Assembly: GCF_025380365.1 (NCBI RefSeq)
Contig: NZ_JAOCQF010000001.1
Coordinates: 2,158,245 to 2,222,244 of the forward strand
DNA length: 64,000 bases
Direction: 5' to 3'
DNA from: Albidovulum sediminis
Lineage (GTDB): Bacteria; Pseudomonadota; Alphaproteobacteria; Rhodobacterales; Rhodobacteraceae
Position numbers and translations under genes: made by a program. A model generated the notes under the pieces. The model was given only the letters and a program-made list of their open reading frames with translations. It was not told the origin of the DNA and searched no databases. Every line of letters starts with the position of its first letter. Within the stretch, counting starts at the first letter, position 1. This document shows positions 37,598-46,238 of the stretch, piece after piece.

Positions 37598-38986
37598 ATG
37601 ACCAAGATGATCCAATGTATCTCGCCCGTCGACGGGCGGGTCTATGCCGAGCGGCCGGCGCTATCGCCCGAGGCCGCGGCGGCTTGCGTCGCACGTGCGA
37701 AAGCTGCTCAACCGGCCTGGGCCGCGCGCCCGCTCGACGAACGCATCGCGCTCGTCCGCGAAGGGGTGGCCAACCTCAACGCCGACAAGGCCCGCATCGT
37801 CGAGGAACTGGCCTGGCAGATGGGCCGCCCGACGCGCTTCGGCGGCGAATTCGGCGGCCTGAACGAGCGCACCAACTACATGGCGGGAATCGCCGCCGAA
37901 GCCCTCGCGCCGATGATGGTCGAGGAGACGGACCGCTTCGCCCGCCGGATCGAGTTCGCGCCCCACGGCGTCGTTTTCGTCGTGGCCCCCTGGAACTACC
38001 CCTACATGACCGCGATGAACACCATCGTGCCCGCGCTCATCGCCGGGAACTCGGTCATGCTCAAGCATGCCAGCCAGACGCTCCTGGTGGGCGAACGCAT
38101 CGCCGAGGCGCTGCACAAGGCGGGCGTGCCGTCCGACGTGTTCCAGAACGTCGTCCTTGACCACGCGGGCACCGAAAAGCTGATCGCCGACCGTTCCTTC
38201 GGCTTTGTCAACTTCACCGGCTCCGTCGGCGGCGGGCAGGCCATCGAACGGGCCGCCGCGGGGACCTTCACCGGGCTCGGGCTGGAACTTGGCGGCAAGG
38301 ACCCCGGCTACGTGATGGACGATGCCGACCTCGACTGGGCGGTTGACGTGCTGATGGACGGCGCCATGTACAACGCCGGCCAATGCTGCTGCGGGATCGA
38401 GCGCATCTATGTCGCCGAGAAGCTTTTCGACGGCTTTGTCGAAAAGGCGGTGAACTGGGCCAACGGCCTGAAGCTTGGCAACCCCTTCGACGCCGAGACG
38501 ACGCTTGGCCCGATGGCCAATGTCCGCTTCGCGAGAACCGTGCGTGACCAGACCGCCGAGGCCGTGGCGAAGGGCGCGAAACCCCTGATCGAAAAGCAGA
38601 ACTTCCCGGCCGATGATGGCGGCGCCTACCTGATGCCGCAGATCCTCGTCAACGTCGACCACTCCATGCGGGTGATGACCGAGGAAAGCTTCGGCCCCGT
38701 CGTCGGCATCATGCCCGTCAAAAACGACGCCGAGGCGCTGCGCCTGATGAACGACAGCCCCTATGGCCTGACCGCAAGCCTCTGGACCCAGGACCCCGAC
38801 CGCGCCTGGGCGCTGGCCCGGCAGATCGAGACCGGCACCGTCTTCATGAACCGCGCGGACTACCTCGATCCGGCGATCTGCTGGACCGGCTGCAAGGACA
38901 CCGGCCGCGGCGTCGGCCTCTCGAAGCTCGGCTACCAGTCCGTCACCCGTCCCCGCTCCTACCACTTCCGCAAGGTGAAACCATGA
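37598..38986 (+). CDS. NAD(P)-dependent aldehyde dehydrogenase
   Basis: 462 residues. Catalytic set is complete: N133 (PWNYP), E230 (LELGGKDPG) and C264 (NAGQCCCG), with the FTGSV cofactor loop at 206-210. Oxidises an aldehyde to the acid with NAD(P). Length is short relative to typical 480-500 residue members but close to succinate-semialdehyde-type enzymes. The stop overlaps the ATG of the alcohol dehydrogenase by 4 bp, so the two are translationally coupled and probably act in sequence. Confidence 0.92.
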   Translation: MTKMIQCISPVDGRVYAERPALSPEAAAACVARAKAAQPAWAARPLDERIALVREGVANLNADKARIVEELAWQMGRPTRFGGEFGGLNERTNYMAGIAAEALAPMMVEETDRFARRIEFAPHGVVFVVAPWNYPYMTAMNTIVPALIAGNSVMLKHASQTLLVGERIAEALHKAGVPSDVFQNVVLDHAGTEKLIADRSFGFVNFTGSVGGGQAIERAAAGTFTGLGLELGGKDPGYVMDDADLDWAVDVLMDGAMYNAGQCCCGIERIYVAEKLFDGFVEKAVNWANGLKLGNPFDAETTLGPMANVRFARTVRDQTAEAVAKGAKPLIEKQNFPADDGGAYLMPQILVNVDHSMRVMTEESFGPVVGIMPVKNDAEALRLMNDSPYGLTASLWTQDPDRAWALARQIETGTVFMNRADYLDPAICWTGCKDTGRGVGLSKLGYQSVTRPRSYHFRKVKP

Positions 38987-40131
38987 CCGCCCCCACCGCC
39001 AACTGGTCCTATCCGACCGCCGTCAAGTTCGGCCCCGGCCGTATCCGCGAGCTTGCCGACCACTGCAAGGCGGTCGGCATGAAGAAGCCGCTGCTGGTGA
39101 CCGACAAGGCACTGGCTAGCCTGCCGATCACCGCCCAGGCGCTGGATATACTCGACGCCGCCGGTCTGGGCCGCGCGATCTTCTCCGAGGTGGACCCGAA
39201 CCCGAACGAGAGGAACATGGAGGCCGGGCTCAAGGTCTATCGCGCCGGCGGGCATGACGGCGTCGTCTGCTTCGGCGGCGGCTCGGCGCTCGACCTCGGC
39301 AAGATGGTCGCGCTCATGGTCGATCAGAAGGTCAGCGTCTGGGAGCTTGAGGATATCGGCGACTGGTGGACCCGCGCCGATGCCTCGAAGATCGCTCCCA
39401 TCGTTGCGGTGCCGACCACCGCCGGGACCGGGTCCGAAGTGGGGCGCGCCGGGGTGCTGACAAACTCCGCCACCCACAAGAAGAAGATCATCTTCCACCC
39501 GAAGCTGCTGCCCGCGGTCACGATCTGCGACCCGGAACTGACGGTCGGCATGCCGCGCTTCATCACCGCCGGCACCGGCATGGACGCGCTCGCCCACTGC
39601 CTCGAGGCCTATTCCTCGCCCTTCTACCACCCGATGAGCCAGGGCATCGCGCTCGAAGGCATGCGCCTCGTGTTCGAGAACCTGCCGAAGGTCTATTCAA
39701 ACCCGAACGACCTCGAGGCCCGCGCCCACATGATGAGCGCGGCGGCCATGGGAGCCGTCGCCTTCCAGAAGGGGCTGGGCGCGATTCATTCGCTCAGCCA
39801 CCCGGTCGGCGCGGTCTACAACACTCACCACGGCACCACGAACGCGGTGGTCATGCCCATGGTGCTCGACTTCAACCGCCACGCGATCGAGGACCGGATC
39901 GGCATGGCCGCCGCCTATCTTGGGGTCAAGGGCGGTTTCGACGGCTTCCGCGCCCGGGTGATGGAGCTTCGCGCTGAACTCGCGATCCCCGCGAACCTCA
40001 CCGCAATGGGGGTAGAGGCGTCGCGCCTCGACGAACTGACCGAAATGGCGCTTGAGGATCCGTCCTGCGGTGGCAACCCTGTTGCCATGACGCGCGAAAA
40101 CACCCGCGCGCTTTACGACGCCTGCATGTGA
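38983..40131 (+). CDS. iron-containing alcohol dehydrogenase
   Basis: 382 residues. NAD-binding GGGSALD at 98-104; metal ligands D201, H205, H269 and H283 are in the conserved contexts GTGMDALAHCLEAY, GLGAIHSLSHP and THHGTTN. Type III (Fe-dependent) alcohol dehydrogenase. Overlaps the aldehyde dehydrogenase gene by 4 bp, so an alcohol-to-aldehyde-to-acid sequence is expected. Confidence 0.92.
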   Translation: MTAPTANWSYPTAVKFGPGRIRELADHCKAVGMKKPLLVTDKALASLPITAQALDILDAAGLGRAIFSEVDPNPNERNMEAGLKVYRAGGHDGVVCFGGGSALDLGKMVALMVDQKVSVWELEDIGDWWTRADASKIAPIVAVPTTAGTGSEVGRAGVLTNSATHKKKIIFHPKLLPAVTICDPELTVGMPRFITAGTGMDALAHCLEAYSSPFYHPMSQGIALEGMRLVFENLPKVYSNPNDLEARAHMMSAAAMGAVAFQKGLGAIHSLSHPVGAVYNTHHGTTNAVVMPMVLDFNRHAIEDRIGMAAAYLGVKGGFDGFRARVMELRAELAIPANLTAMGVEASRLDELTEMALEDPSCGGNPVAMTRENTRALYDACM

Positions 40132-40171
40132 AGCAACGCGGGGAAGCGGGGGGCCGCCTGCCCCCCGCACC

Positions 40172-40235
40172 CCCCGGGAGTATTTTCACCAGAATGAAGA
40201 CGGGCTCTTTCATTCTGGTAAAAAATACTCCGGGG
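40172..40235. repeat. large inverted repeat / terminator, Rhodobacterales-type 3' element
   Basis: A left arm at 40172-40198 and a right arm at 40209-40235 are almost perfect inverted copies (about 24 of 27 positions) around a 10-base loop. The arm begins CCCCGGGAGTATTTT and ends AGAATGAA. A second small hairpin AGAGGGGC-AGA-GCCCCTCT follows at 40256-40274. It lies between the alcohol dehydrogenase and the flavoprotein gene. A diverged single copy of the same element is at 45151-45178 in opposite orientation. Confidence 0.65.
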
Positions 40236-40289
40236 TGAATTTGGCCGCAGGCCAAAGAGGGGCAGAGCCCCTCTGACCGGGGGAGCGAC

Positions 40290-41528
40290 ATGGCGGAAGC
40301 GATCGAGATCGCCGTGATCGGCGCGGGTGTCGTCGGGCTCGCCATCGCGCACAGGCTGGCGACCGAAGGCCGGGAGGTCGTGGTGATCGATCCGGCGCCC
40401 CCCGGTTCAGGGGCGTCCTACGGAAACGCCGGGACGGTCGCGGACTACGCGATTCAACCGGTCGGAACGCCAGCGGTCCTGAAATCGCTTCCGTCCCTGC
40501 TCTTCGACCGGAACTCACCGCTTGCCATCCGCACGATGGCCTTTCCGTCGCTCGTGCCATGGCTCCTGCGCTTTGCCCGTCAATCCCTGCCCGGGGCCGC
40601 GCGCGGCAACGCACTGGCGCTGACCGAGCTCCTGTCTGATGCCTTGACGCGCTGGCAGGCGCTGGCCGAGGCGATCGGGGCGGCCGGCTTGCTCCGCAAT
40701 CATGGCTGCCTCTACTGGTACCGGAGCGACCGGGCTTTCGCGGACGCGCGTGCGGACATCGCATTCCGGCGTGCCTGCGGCGTCAGGGTGGAACTGCTTG
40801 ATCCGCGCGAAATCTCTGCGCTCGAACCCGGACTTCCCGTCGAAGGCGGCGGCGGCGCTTTTTTCCCGGGCGCGCTGTTCATGACCGATCCGGGTCGCGT
40901 CGTCTCCCTCCTCGCGGAAGCGGTGTCCGCACGGGGCGCAAGACTGCTCACCGCGCGCGTGACGGACCTTACGCGGCGGGATGGCGGCGCGCGCCTGACA
41001 GGCCCCGGCCTGGACATCCAGGCCCGCCGCGTGATCATCGCCGCAGGGGCGCATTCCCGCCCGCTCGCGCGGCAGGCCGGCGATGCCATCCCGCTGGATA
41101 CCGAGCGCGGCTATCATCTGGAATGGGACATGGAGCACCTGCCGATCACCCGGCCGATCTGCCCGACGGCGCAAGGCTTCTACTTGTGCCCGATGGCCGG
41201 CCGGCTTCGTGCCGCGGGCACGGTCGAGCTGGGCGGGCTCTCCGCGCCCCCTTCGCCGCACCGCATCGCCAGGCTTCTGGAAGGCGCGCGCAGCGTCTTT
41301 CCGGACCTTCCGGAGCCGGACCGCGAATGGATGGGGTTTCGCCCCTCCATCCCGGACAGCCTGCCCGTCATCGGCCCCTCTCGCGGCGGTCCCGAGGTGC
41401 TATTCGCCTTCGGTCACGGGCATATTGGGCTGACGCTTGCCCCCCGGACGGCGGCGATGATCGCCGCGCAGGTGCTTGGCCAGCCCTCACTGCCGGGTTC
41501 GGAGGCCGTCCGGGCCGACAGGTTCTGA
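40290..41528 (+). CDS. DadA-like FAD-dependent oxidoreductase
   Basis: 412 residues. N-terminal Rossmann motif VIGAGVVGLAIAHRLATEG; GASYGNAGTV and the C-terminal FGHGHIGLTLAPRTA fit the DAO family, D-amino-acid-dehydrogenase-like branch. It follows the amine operon on the same strand, but a large inverted repeat separates them, so it may have its own promoter. If it belongs to the pathway it could oxidise the released amino acid or the gamma-glutamyl amine, in the manner of PuuB. Substrate not determinable. Confidence 0.85.
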   Translation: MAEAIEIAVIGAGVVGLAIAHRLATEGREVVVIDPAPPGSGASYGNAGTVADYAIQPVGTPAVLKSLPSLLFDRNSPLAIRTMAFPSLVPWLLRFARQSLPGAARGNALALTELLSDALTRWQALAEAIGAAGLLRNHGCLYWYRSDRAFADARADIAFRRACGVRVELLDPREISALEPGLPVEGGGGAFFPGALFMTDPGRVVSLLAEAVSARGARLLTARVTDLTRRDGGARLTGPGLDIQARRVIIAAGAHSRPLARQAGDAIPLDTERGYHLEWDMEHLPITRPICPTAQGFYLCPMAGRLRAAGTVELGGLSAPPSPHRIARLLEGARSVFPDLPEPDREWMGFRPSIPDSLPVIGPSRGGPEVLFAFGHGHIGLTLAPRTAAMIAAQVLGQPSLPGSEAVRADRF

Positions 41529-41545
41529 ACTGCGGGCCGCTTCGG

Positions 41546-41788
41546 TCAGCGCCGCCCCGATGCGTAGCGTTCCCAGAGCCAGATCAGCAGCATCGCGCCC
41601 AGGACCGCGCCCACGAACCCGGCCGCGAACCCCGTGACCGCGATCAGAAAGCGGAGGACCAGCCCGCCGATCAGGGCGCCAAGGACGCCGATCGCGATGG
41701 TGGTCACGATGTCGGTCTCGATCCGCATGATCCGCGTGGCCAGAAACCCGGCGGCGGCTCCGATGATGATCAGGGCAAGGATATGCAT
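41546..41788 (-). CDS. GlsB/YeaQ/YmgE family small membrane protein
   Basis: 80 residues with three hydrophobic helices; Gly-rich GAAAGFLATRIM and GVLGALIGGLVLRFL are typical of the transglycosylase-associated/GlsB stress family. Inner membrane, general-stress-linked, biochemical role unknown. Convergent with the flavoprotein gene. Confidence 0.88.
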   Translation of the reverse strand: MHILALIIIGAAAGFLATRIMRIETDIVTTIAIGVLGALIGGLVLRFLIAVTGFAAGFVGAVLGAMLLIWLWERYASGRR

Positions 41789-41839
41789 GCTGTCCTCCGT
41801 TGCGCCGAGTATGGCGCGGCCGCGCCGAATTGGAAATGG

Positions 41840-42736
41840 TCAGGACAGACGGGCCGGCAGATCCCATCCGCGCAAGAGCTCCCCCGCCGGCATCGGTCGC
41901 TTTCCCTCGCGCTGCGCCTCGACGATCTCGACCGCACCCATGCCGCAGGCCACGACAAAGCCGCCAAGAACCTCTCCGGGCGTGCCCGCGCCGGCAACCA
42001 CGCGCGATCTCAGAAGCTTCACGCGTTCGCCGGCGATGTCCGTCCAGGCGCCTGGAAACGGGGACAGCCCCCGGATCAGCCGGTCAACCTCCTCGGCCGG
42101 GCGTGTCCAGTCCACCCGGGCCTCGGCCTTGTCGATCTTGGAGGCATAGGTCACGCCGGCCTCGGGCTGCGGCACCGCGGGCAGTTCCGCCAACCGAGCG
42201 AGCGCCTGAAGGATCGCGCGCGCGCCCATCGCAGCCAGCCTGTCGTGCAGGTCGGCGGTCGTGTCCTCCGCCCCGATCGGCGTCCTTGTCTCCAAAAGTA
42301 CCGGGCCGGTATCCAGCCCCGCCTCCATCCGCATGATCGAGATGCCGGTCTCCGCATCGCCGGCCATGATGGCCCGCTGGATGGGCGCGGCCCCCCGCCA
42401 GCGCGGCAGCAGCGAGGCGTGGATGTTCAGGCAACCCTTCGCCGGCGCGTCCAGAACCGCCTGCGGCAGGATCAGGCCATAGGCGACCACCACCGCCACA
42501 TCGGCCATCAGCGCAGCGAATTCCGCCTGTGCCGCTTCACCCTTCAGCGAAACCGGATGCCTGACGGAAAGCCCCAGCGCCTCCGCCCGCGCCTGCACCG
42601 CGGAAGGCCGGTCCCGCTTTCCGCGTCCGGCGGGCCGGGGTGGCTGGGTGTATACACAGACGACCTCGTGCGCCGCATGAAGCGCGTCCAACGCCGGCAC
42701 CGCGAATTCCGGTGTTCCCATGAAGATCACGCGCAT
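41840..42736 (-). CDS. fmt: methionyl-tRNA formyltransferase
   Basis: 298 residues from the ATG at 42734-42736. Formylates Met-tRNA(fMet). [12 protein letters not shown] at the start, the hexapeptide-like [16 protein letters not shown] and [13 protein letters not shown] are present. Third gene of def-def-fmt on the minus strand, 74 bp after the degenerate def. Confidence 0.95.
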   Translation of the reverse strand: MRVIFMGTPEFAVPALDALHAAHEVVCVYTQPPRPAGRGKRDRPSAVQARAEALGLSVRHPVSLKGEAAQAEFAALMADVAVVVAYGLILPQAVLDAPAKGCLNIHASLLPRWRGAAPIQRAIMAGDAETGISIMRMEAGLDTGPVLLETRTPIGAEDTTADLHDRLAAMGARAILQALARLAELPAVPQPEAGVTYASKIDKAEARVDWTRPAEEVDRLIRGLSPFPGAWTDIAGERVKLLRSRVVAGAGTPGEVLGGFVVACGMGAVEIVEAQREGKRPMPAGELLRGWDLPARLS

Positions 42737-42810
42737 GCACCGACCCTTCTTCGGTGCGCAAATGCTCCGAAGCGGGTCCGAGGGATGCAAGATTCCCCGG
42801 CCGCGCAGGG

Positions 42811-43314
42811 TCATTCGCGCCGTTTCAGCTTTTCCGCCTTTGCCACCAGCATCTTCCGGCGCAGCGGCGACAGGTGATCGACATACATCCTGCCGTTCAG
42901 GTGGTCGATCTGGTGCTGCACGCTCGTGGCCCAGAGGCCGACGAAGTCCCGCTCCTCGACCTCCCCCGCCTCGTTTAGATATTGCACGGTAACCGCCCGC
43001 GGGCGCTCGACCACCGCCGACACGCCGGGCAGGTTCGGGCTCGCCTCCTCATGCCGGCGCATCTGGACCGAGGCATGCAGGATCTCGGGATTGGCCATCT
43101 TCACCGCCTGCCCGCGCTTTTCCGAACAGTCGACGACCGCCAACCGCAGCATGATCCCGATCTGCGGCGCCGCCAGACCGTAGCCCGGCATCGCATCCAT
43201 GGTCTCCACCATGTCGTCCCAGATCATGCGGACGGTTTCGTTCACGCCCGCCACCGGCTCCGCAGCCGTGCGAAGCCGCTTGTCGGGCCAGGGAACGAAG
43301 GCGCGAACGCTCAC
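42811..43314 (-). CDS. peptide deformylase-like protein lacking catalytic residues
   Basis: 167 residues, full-length PDF fold with motif 1 intact (GYGLAAPQ, 44-51). Motif 2 (EGCLS with the metal-ligand cysteine) is replaced by PNLPGVSA around 93-100, and in motif 3 HEIDH the catalytic Glu is Gln (H134-Q135-I-D-H138, codon CAG at 42910-42912). With neither the cysteine ligand nor the Glu, deformylation should not occur. The open frame is intact and overlaps the active def by 4 bp, so it is probably retained for another role, such as binding N-termini or ribosomes. Not a frameshifted pseudogene. Confidence 0.85.
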   Translation of the reverse strand: MSVRAFVPWPDKRLRTAAEPVAGVNETVRMIWDDMVETMDAMPGYGLAAPQIGIMLRLAVVDCSEKRGQAVKMANPEILHASVQMRRHEEASPNLPGVSAVVERPRAVTVQYLNEAGEVEERDFVGLWATSVQHQIDHLNGRMYVDHLSPLRRKMLVAKAEKLKRRE

Positions 43315-43832
43315 GCCCGCGCCCGCTCGCGCTTCAGCTTTTCCATCCTGCGCGTGATCAGCTGGCGCTTGAGCGGCGTGAGGTAATCGATGAACAGCTT
43401 GCCGTCGAGATGGTCGATCTCATGCTGGGCGCAGGTTGCCCAAAGCCCCGCGAAGTGTTCTTCCTGCGTCCGCCCATCCAGCCCGAGCCAGCGGACCCGG
43501 ACCTCGGCAGGCCGCGTCACTTCGGCATACTGTTCGGGGATCGACAGGCATCCTTCCTCATGCACGTTCACCTCGTCCGAGGTCCAGGTGATCTCGGGGT
43601 TGAGTAGGACCATGGGCCGGGGGGTCGCGCCTTCTTCCTTGACGCAATCCATCACGAAGATGCGCTTCATCAGTCCGACCTGCGGCCCGGCGAGACCAAC
43701 ACCGGGGGCATCGTACATCGTTTCCAGCATGTCTTCGGCGATGCGGTGCAACTCGCCCGTGACCTCCGTCACGGGATCGCAGCGCTTCTTGAGACGCGGG
43801 TCGGGATGGATCAGGATCGGGCGAATGCTCAT
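43311..43832 (-). CDS. def: peptide deformylase
   Basis: 173 residues. Removes the formyl group from nascent chains. Motif 1 is GVGLAGPQ (canonical second Ala is Gly), motif 2 EGCLS with C95, motif 3 QHEIDH with H137, E138 and H141. All metal ligands and the catalytic Glu are present. It overlaps the degenerate paralogue by 4 bp and is followed by fmt. Confidence 0.94.
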   Translation of the reverse strand: MSIRPILIHPDPRLKKRCDPVTEVTGELHRIAEDMLETMYDAPGVGLAGPQVGLMKRIFVMDCVKEEGATPRPMVLLNPEITWTSDEVNVHEEGCLSIPEQYAEVTRPAEVRVRWLGLDGRTQEEHFAGLWATCAQHEIDHLDGKLFIDYLTPLKRQLITRRMEKLKRERARA

Positions 43833-43953
43833 GCGCGTGATTTAGGGCATGGCCTGCCTGCGCGCAATGCCCCCCGCCATACCTCCGGCGGGGGCCCCCT
43901 TGCACCCGGCGCCCCTTCGGCTACGGTGCGCCCGATGCAACCGGAGGTATTTC

Positions 43954-45126
43954 ATGTCGTTCGACGACATCATCGACTTTCACGGCACCCATTCCAACAA
44001 ATGGGACATGATGGAACAGAACACTGGTGTACCCTCCGCCGAGGGCCTCGCCATGTGGGTCGCCGACATGGATTTCCGCCCGCCAGAGGGGATGATCCGC
44101 GCCGTCACCGACGCTGCCGGGCGCGGGCTCTTCACCTATTTCGGCGATCTGGGAGAGTATGAGGCATCCATCGTCTGGTGGATGAAGACGCGTCACAGCT
44201 GGGACGTGGCCCCGGCCGAGATCATGACCACGCACGGCATCGTCAACGCCGTCTCCATGGCGCTCGAGGCCTACACCCGCCCCGGCGACGGCGTCATCCT
44301 GATGACGCCGGTCTACCACGCCTTCGCCCGCGTCATCCGCGCCAACGACCGCCGGCTGGTCGAATGCCCCCTGTCCCTGAAGGACGGCATGTATGCGATG
44401 GATTTCGACACGTGGGAGGGGATGATGACCGGGGATGAGCGGATGCTCATCCTCTGCTCCCCCCACAATCCCGGCGGCCGGGTCTGGACGCGGGACGAAC
44501 TGCGGGCGGTGGCCGATTTCGCCCGCCGCCACGACCTGATCCTGGTCTCGGACGAGATCCACCACGACCTCGTCTATCCCGGCCGCAAGCACCTGCCCAT
44601 GCCGGTCGCGGCGCCCGAGGTGCGCGACAGGACGGTGGTGATGTCGGCCACGTCGAAGACCTTCAACGTCGCCGGCATGCATTGCGGCAATGTCATCATC
44701 CACAACCCTGCCTTGCGCTCCGCCTACCAGAAGCGGCTCTCCCAGTTGTCGATCTCACCGAACTCCATGTCATTGCGCATGACGCCCGCGCTCTACTCGC
44801 CCGAGGGTGCTGCCTGGGTCGATGCGCTCTGCGTCTATCTCGACAACAACCACCGGATCTTCGTCGATGGCATCAACGCGATCCCCGGCCTCAGAGCGCA
44901 ACCGATGCAGGGAACCTACCTCGCCTGGGTCGACTTTGCCGGAACCGGCATGACGCGCGAGGAGTTTTCGGCCCGCGTCGCGCAGGGTGCAAAGATCGCG
45001 GCCAACTCCGGTCCCGCCTTCGGCGCGGGCGGCGAAACCTTCCTGCGCTTCAACCTCGGCACCTCCCGCGCCCTGGTCGAGGAAGCCGTCGCACGCATGC
45101 GCCACGCCTTCCGCGACTTGCAATGA
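43954..45126 (+). CDS. MalY/PatB family PLP-dependent beta-C-S lyase / aminotransferase
   Basis: 390 residues from the ATG at 43954 with GGAGG upstream. The PLP lysine lies in SATSKTFNVAGMHCG; MWVADMDF, CSPHNPGGRVW and SDEIHHDLVY are MalY/PatB hallmarks. Likely cleaves cystathionine or cysteine conjugates. Stand-alone gene, divergent from def. Confidence 0.9.
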   Translation: MSFDDIIDFHGTHSNKWDMMEQNTGVPSAEGLAMWVADMDFRPPEGMIRAVTDAAGRGLFTYFGDLGEYEASIVWWMKTRHSWDVAPAEIMTTHGIVNAVSMALEAYTRPGDGVILMTPVYHAFARVIRANDRRLVECPLSLKDGMYAMDFDTWEGMMTGDERMLILCSPHNPGGRVWTRDELRAVADFARRHDLILVSDEIHHDLVYPGRKHLPMPVAAPEVRDRTVVMSATSKTFNVAGMHCGNVIIHNPALRSAYQKRLSQLSISPNSMSLRMTPALYSPEGAAWVDALCVYLDNNHRIFVDGINAIPGLRAQPMQGTYLAWVDFAGTGMTREEFSARVAQGAKIAANSGPAFGAGGETFLRFNLGTSRALVEEAVARMRHAFRDLQ

Positions 45127-45150
45127 CACACGCCGCCTGACGCGCCTGCG

Positions 45151-45198
45151 CTTCTTCTTTTTCCAAGTATCCCGGGGGTCCGGGGGTGGAGCCCCCGG
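45151..45198. repeat. diverged copy of the 3' repeat with GC hairpin
   Basis: The segment 45151-45178, reverse complemented, begins CCCCCGGGATACTTGG and ends in an A/G-rich tail (AAGAAGAAG), like one arm of the 40172 element. A hairpin CCGGGGG (45180-45186) with CCCCCGG (45192-45198) follows. It lies between two convergent genes and is probably a bidirectional terminator. Confidence 0.45.
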
Positions 45199-45227
45199 CC
45201 GGTCAGCCCGCGCGGGCAGCCCGGGAT

Positions 45228-45578
45228 CTAGTGCCGCGGCAGGTATCCCACCGGCGCATTCTCGTCCCGGACATAGTCGAGCGGTGCGCGCTCGGCTGCG
45301 GCGGTCGACCGCTTCATGACGCAGATCAGTTCCCCCGCCTCGACCTCAGACGCGATGATCAGCGATTGCCAAAGGTGCCGTGACCCGTCGTAGATATCGA
45401 CCAGCCCCCGGAGATGGGCGACCTGATCGGCGTCCAGCGCGAAGCCGTCCTCCCAGAATCGCAGGATCGGATAGACCTCGTCGCCAACCAGAACCCTGAG
45501 TCGGGACCGCTTCCGCAAGTCACGCTTGCGCGCCTCCTCAAGCCCGGCGCGCACCTCCTTCGGCAGGAAATCAGACAT
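45228..45578 (-). CDS. conserved hypothetical protein
   Basis: 116 residues, ATG at 45576-45578, with a GGGGAG site. Basic N-terminus (LPKEVRAGLEEARKRDLRKRSRLRV) then a compact alpha/beta domain (DEVYPILRFWEDGF...LRGLVDIYDGSRHLWQSLIIASE). Not a family I can name. Soluble, no signal peptide. Last gene on its strand in this stretch, convergent with the malY-type gene. Confidence 0.7.
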   Translation of the reverse strand: MSDFLPKEVRAGLEEARKRDLRKRSRLRVLVGDEVYPILRFWEDGFALDADQVAHLRGLVDIYDGSRHLWQSLIIASEVEAGELICVMKRSTAAAERAPLDYVRDENAPVGYLPRH

Positions 45579-45714
45579 CCCGTGTACTCCCCCAGCACCC
45601 CACCAGCCTCGCCCCGATCCTGAAACAGATCAAGTTAAGGTTTGATGACGCGGCAATATCGCACCAATCAAGGGGCTCGAACGCCCTTCCTTGCCAAATC
45701 GCGAACAATCAGGG

Positions 45715-46077
45715 TCAGCTTCGCGCGCCGTAATGTTCGACGACCGAGGCCAGGTCATCCGGCGGGGTGCCCTTGGGCAGGCACGCGCAGGCATTCGCCG
45801 CCAGTTCGAAGATCGATCCATCGGAAAAGAAGCTTGCCGAGGTGACGAAGATCACCCGCGCCTCCGGATGCCGATAGCTGGCATAGTCGGCAACCGCCAG
45901 TGCGCTGCCTTCGGTCAGGACAAGGTCAAGCACGATCACATCCGGTTCTGCCTCGGCGATGGCGGCAGCGGCCTCATCCTGGCTGGCAGCCCGCATCACT
46001 TCAAGGCCCCGACGCTCCAGATGGCGTTGCCAGAGCCAGCCCAGACTGGCGTCGCTCTCGACGATCAGCACGCGCAT
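45715..46077 (-). CDS. single-domain response regulator
   Basis: 120 residues from the ATG at 46075-46077. One receiver domain: E8-S-D acidic site (IVESDASLG), phospho-acceptor Asp in VIVLDLVL, VTSAS switch and CLPKG lysine. No output domain. It is divergent from a lytic transglycosylase gene, and the 161 bp between them contains a perfect CtrA-type site. Confidence 0.88.
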   Translation of the reverse strand: MRVLIVESDASLGWLWQRHLERRGLEVMRAASQDEAAAAIAEAEPDVIVLDLVLTEGSALAVADYASYRHPEARVIFVTSASFFSDGSIFELAANACACLPKGTPPDDLASVVEHYGARS

Positions 46078-46141
46078 CGGAATCCCCTCGCGGCACCGGC
46101 GCGATGACCGGGCAACCACCTGAGGCAATCATTCCTCAACA

Positions 46142-46160
46142 ATGGTTAAGCCATGGTTAA
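46142..46160. promoter_or_regulatory. CtrA-type binding site (TTAA-N7-TTAA)
   Basis: ATGGTTAA is repeated exactly at 46142-46149 and 46153-46160, 11 bases apart. Read as the CtrA pattern this is TTAA(46146-46149)-N7-TTAA(46157-46160) followed by C; on the minus strand it is two copies of TTAACCAT separated by 3 bases. It lies 64 bp upstream of the response-regulator start codon and 78 bp upstream of the transglycosylase start. Confidence 0.65.
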
Positions 46161-46238
46161 CACAATTTCGCCCTGAAACCACCATGTTGCCATCCCCGGT
46201 GCGAACGCTAATCTGGCCTCGCCCGAAGGGAGGGAGCG

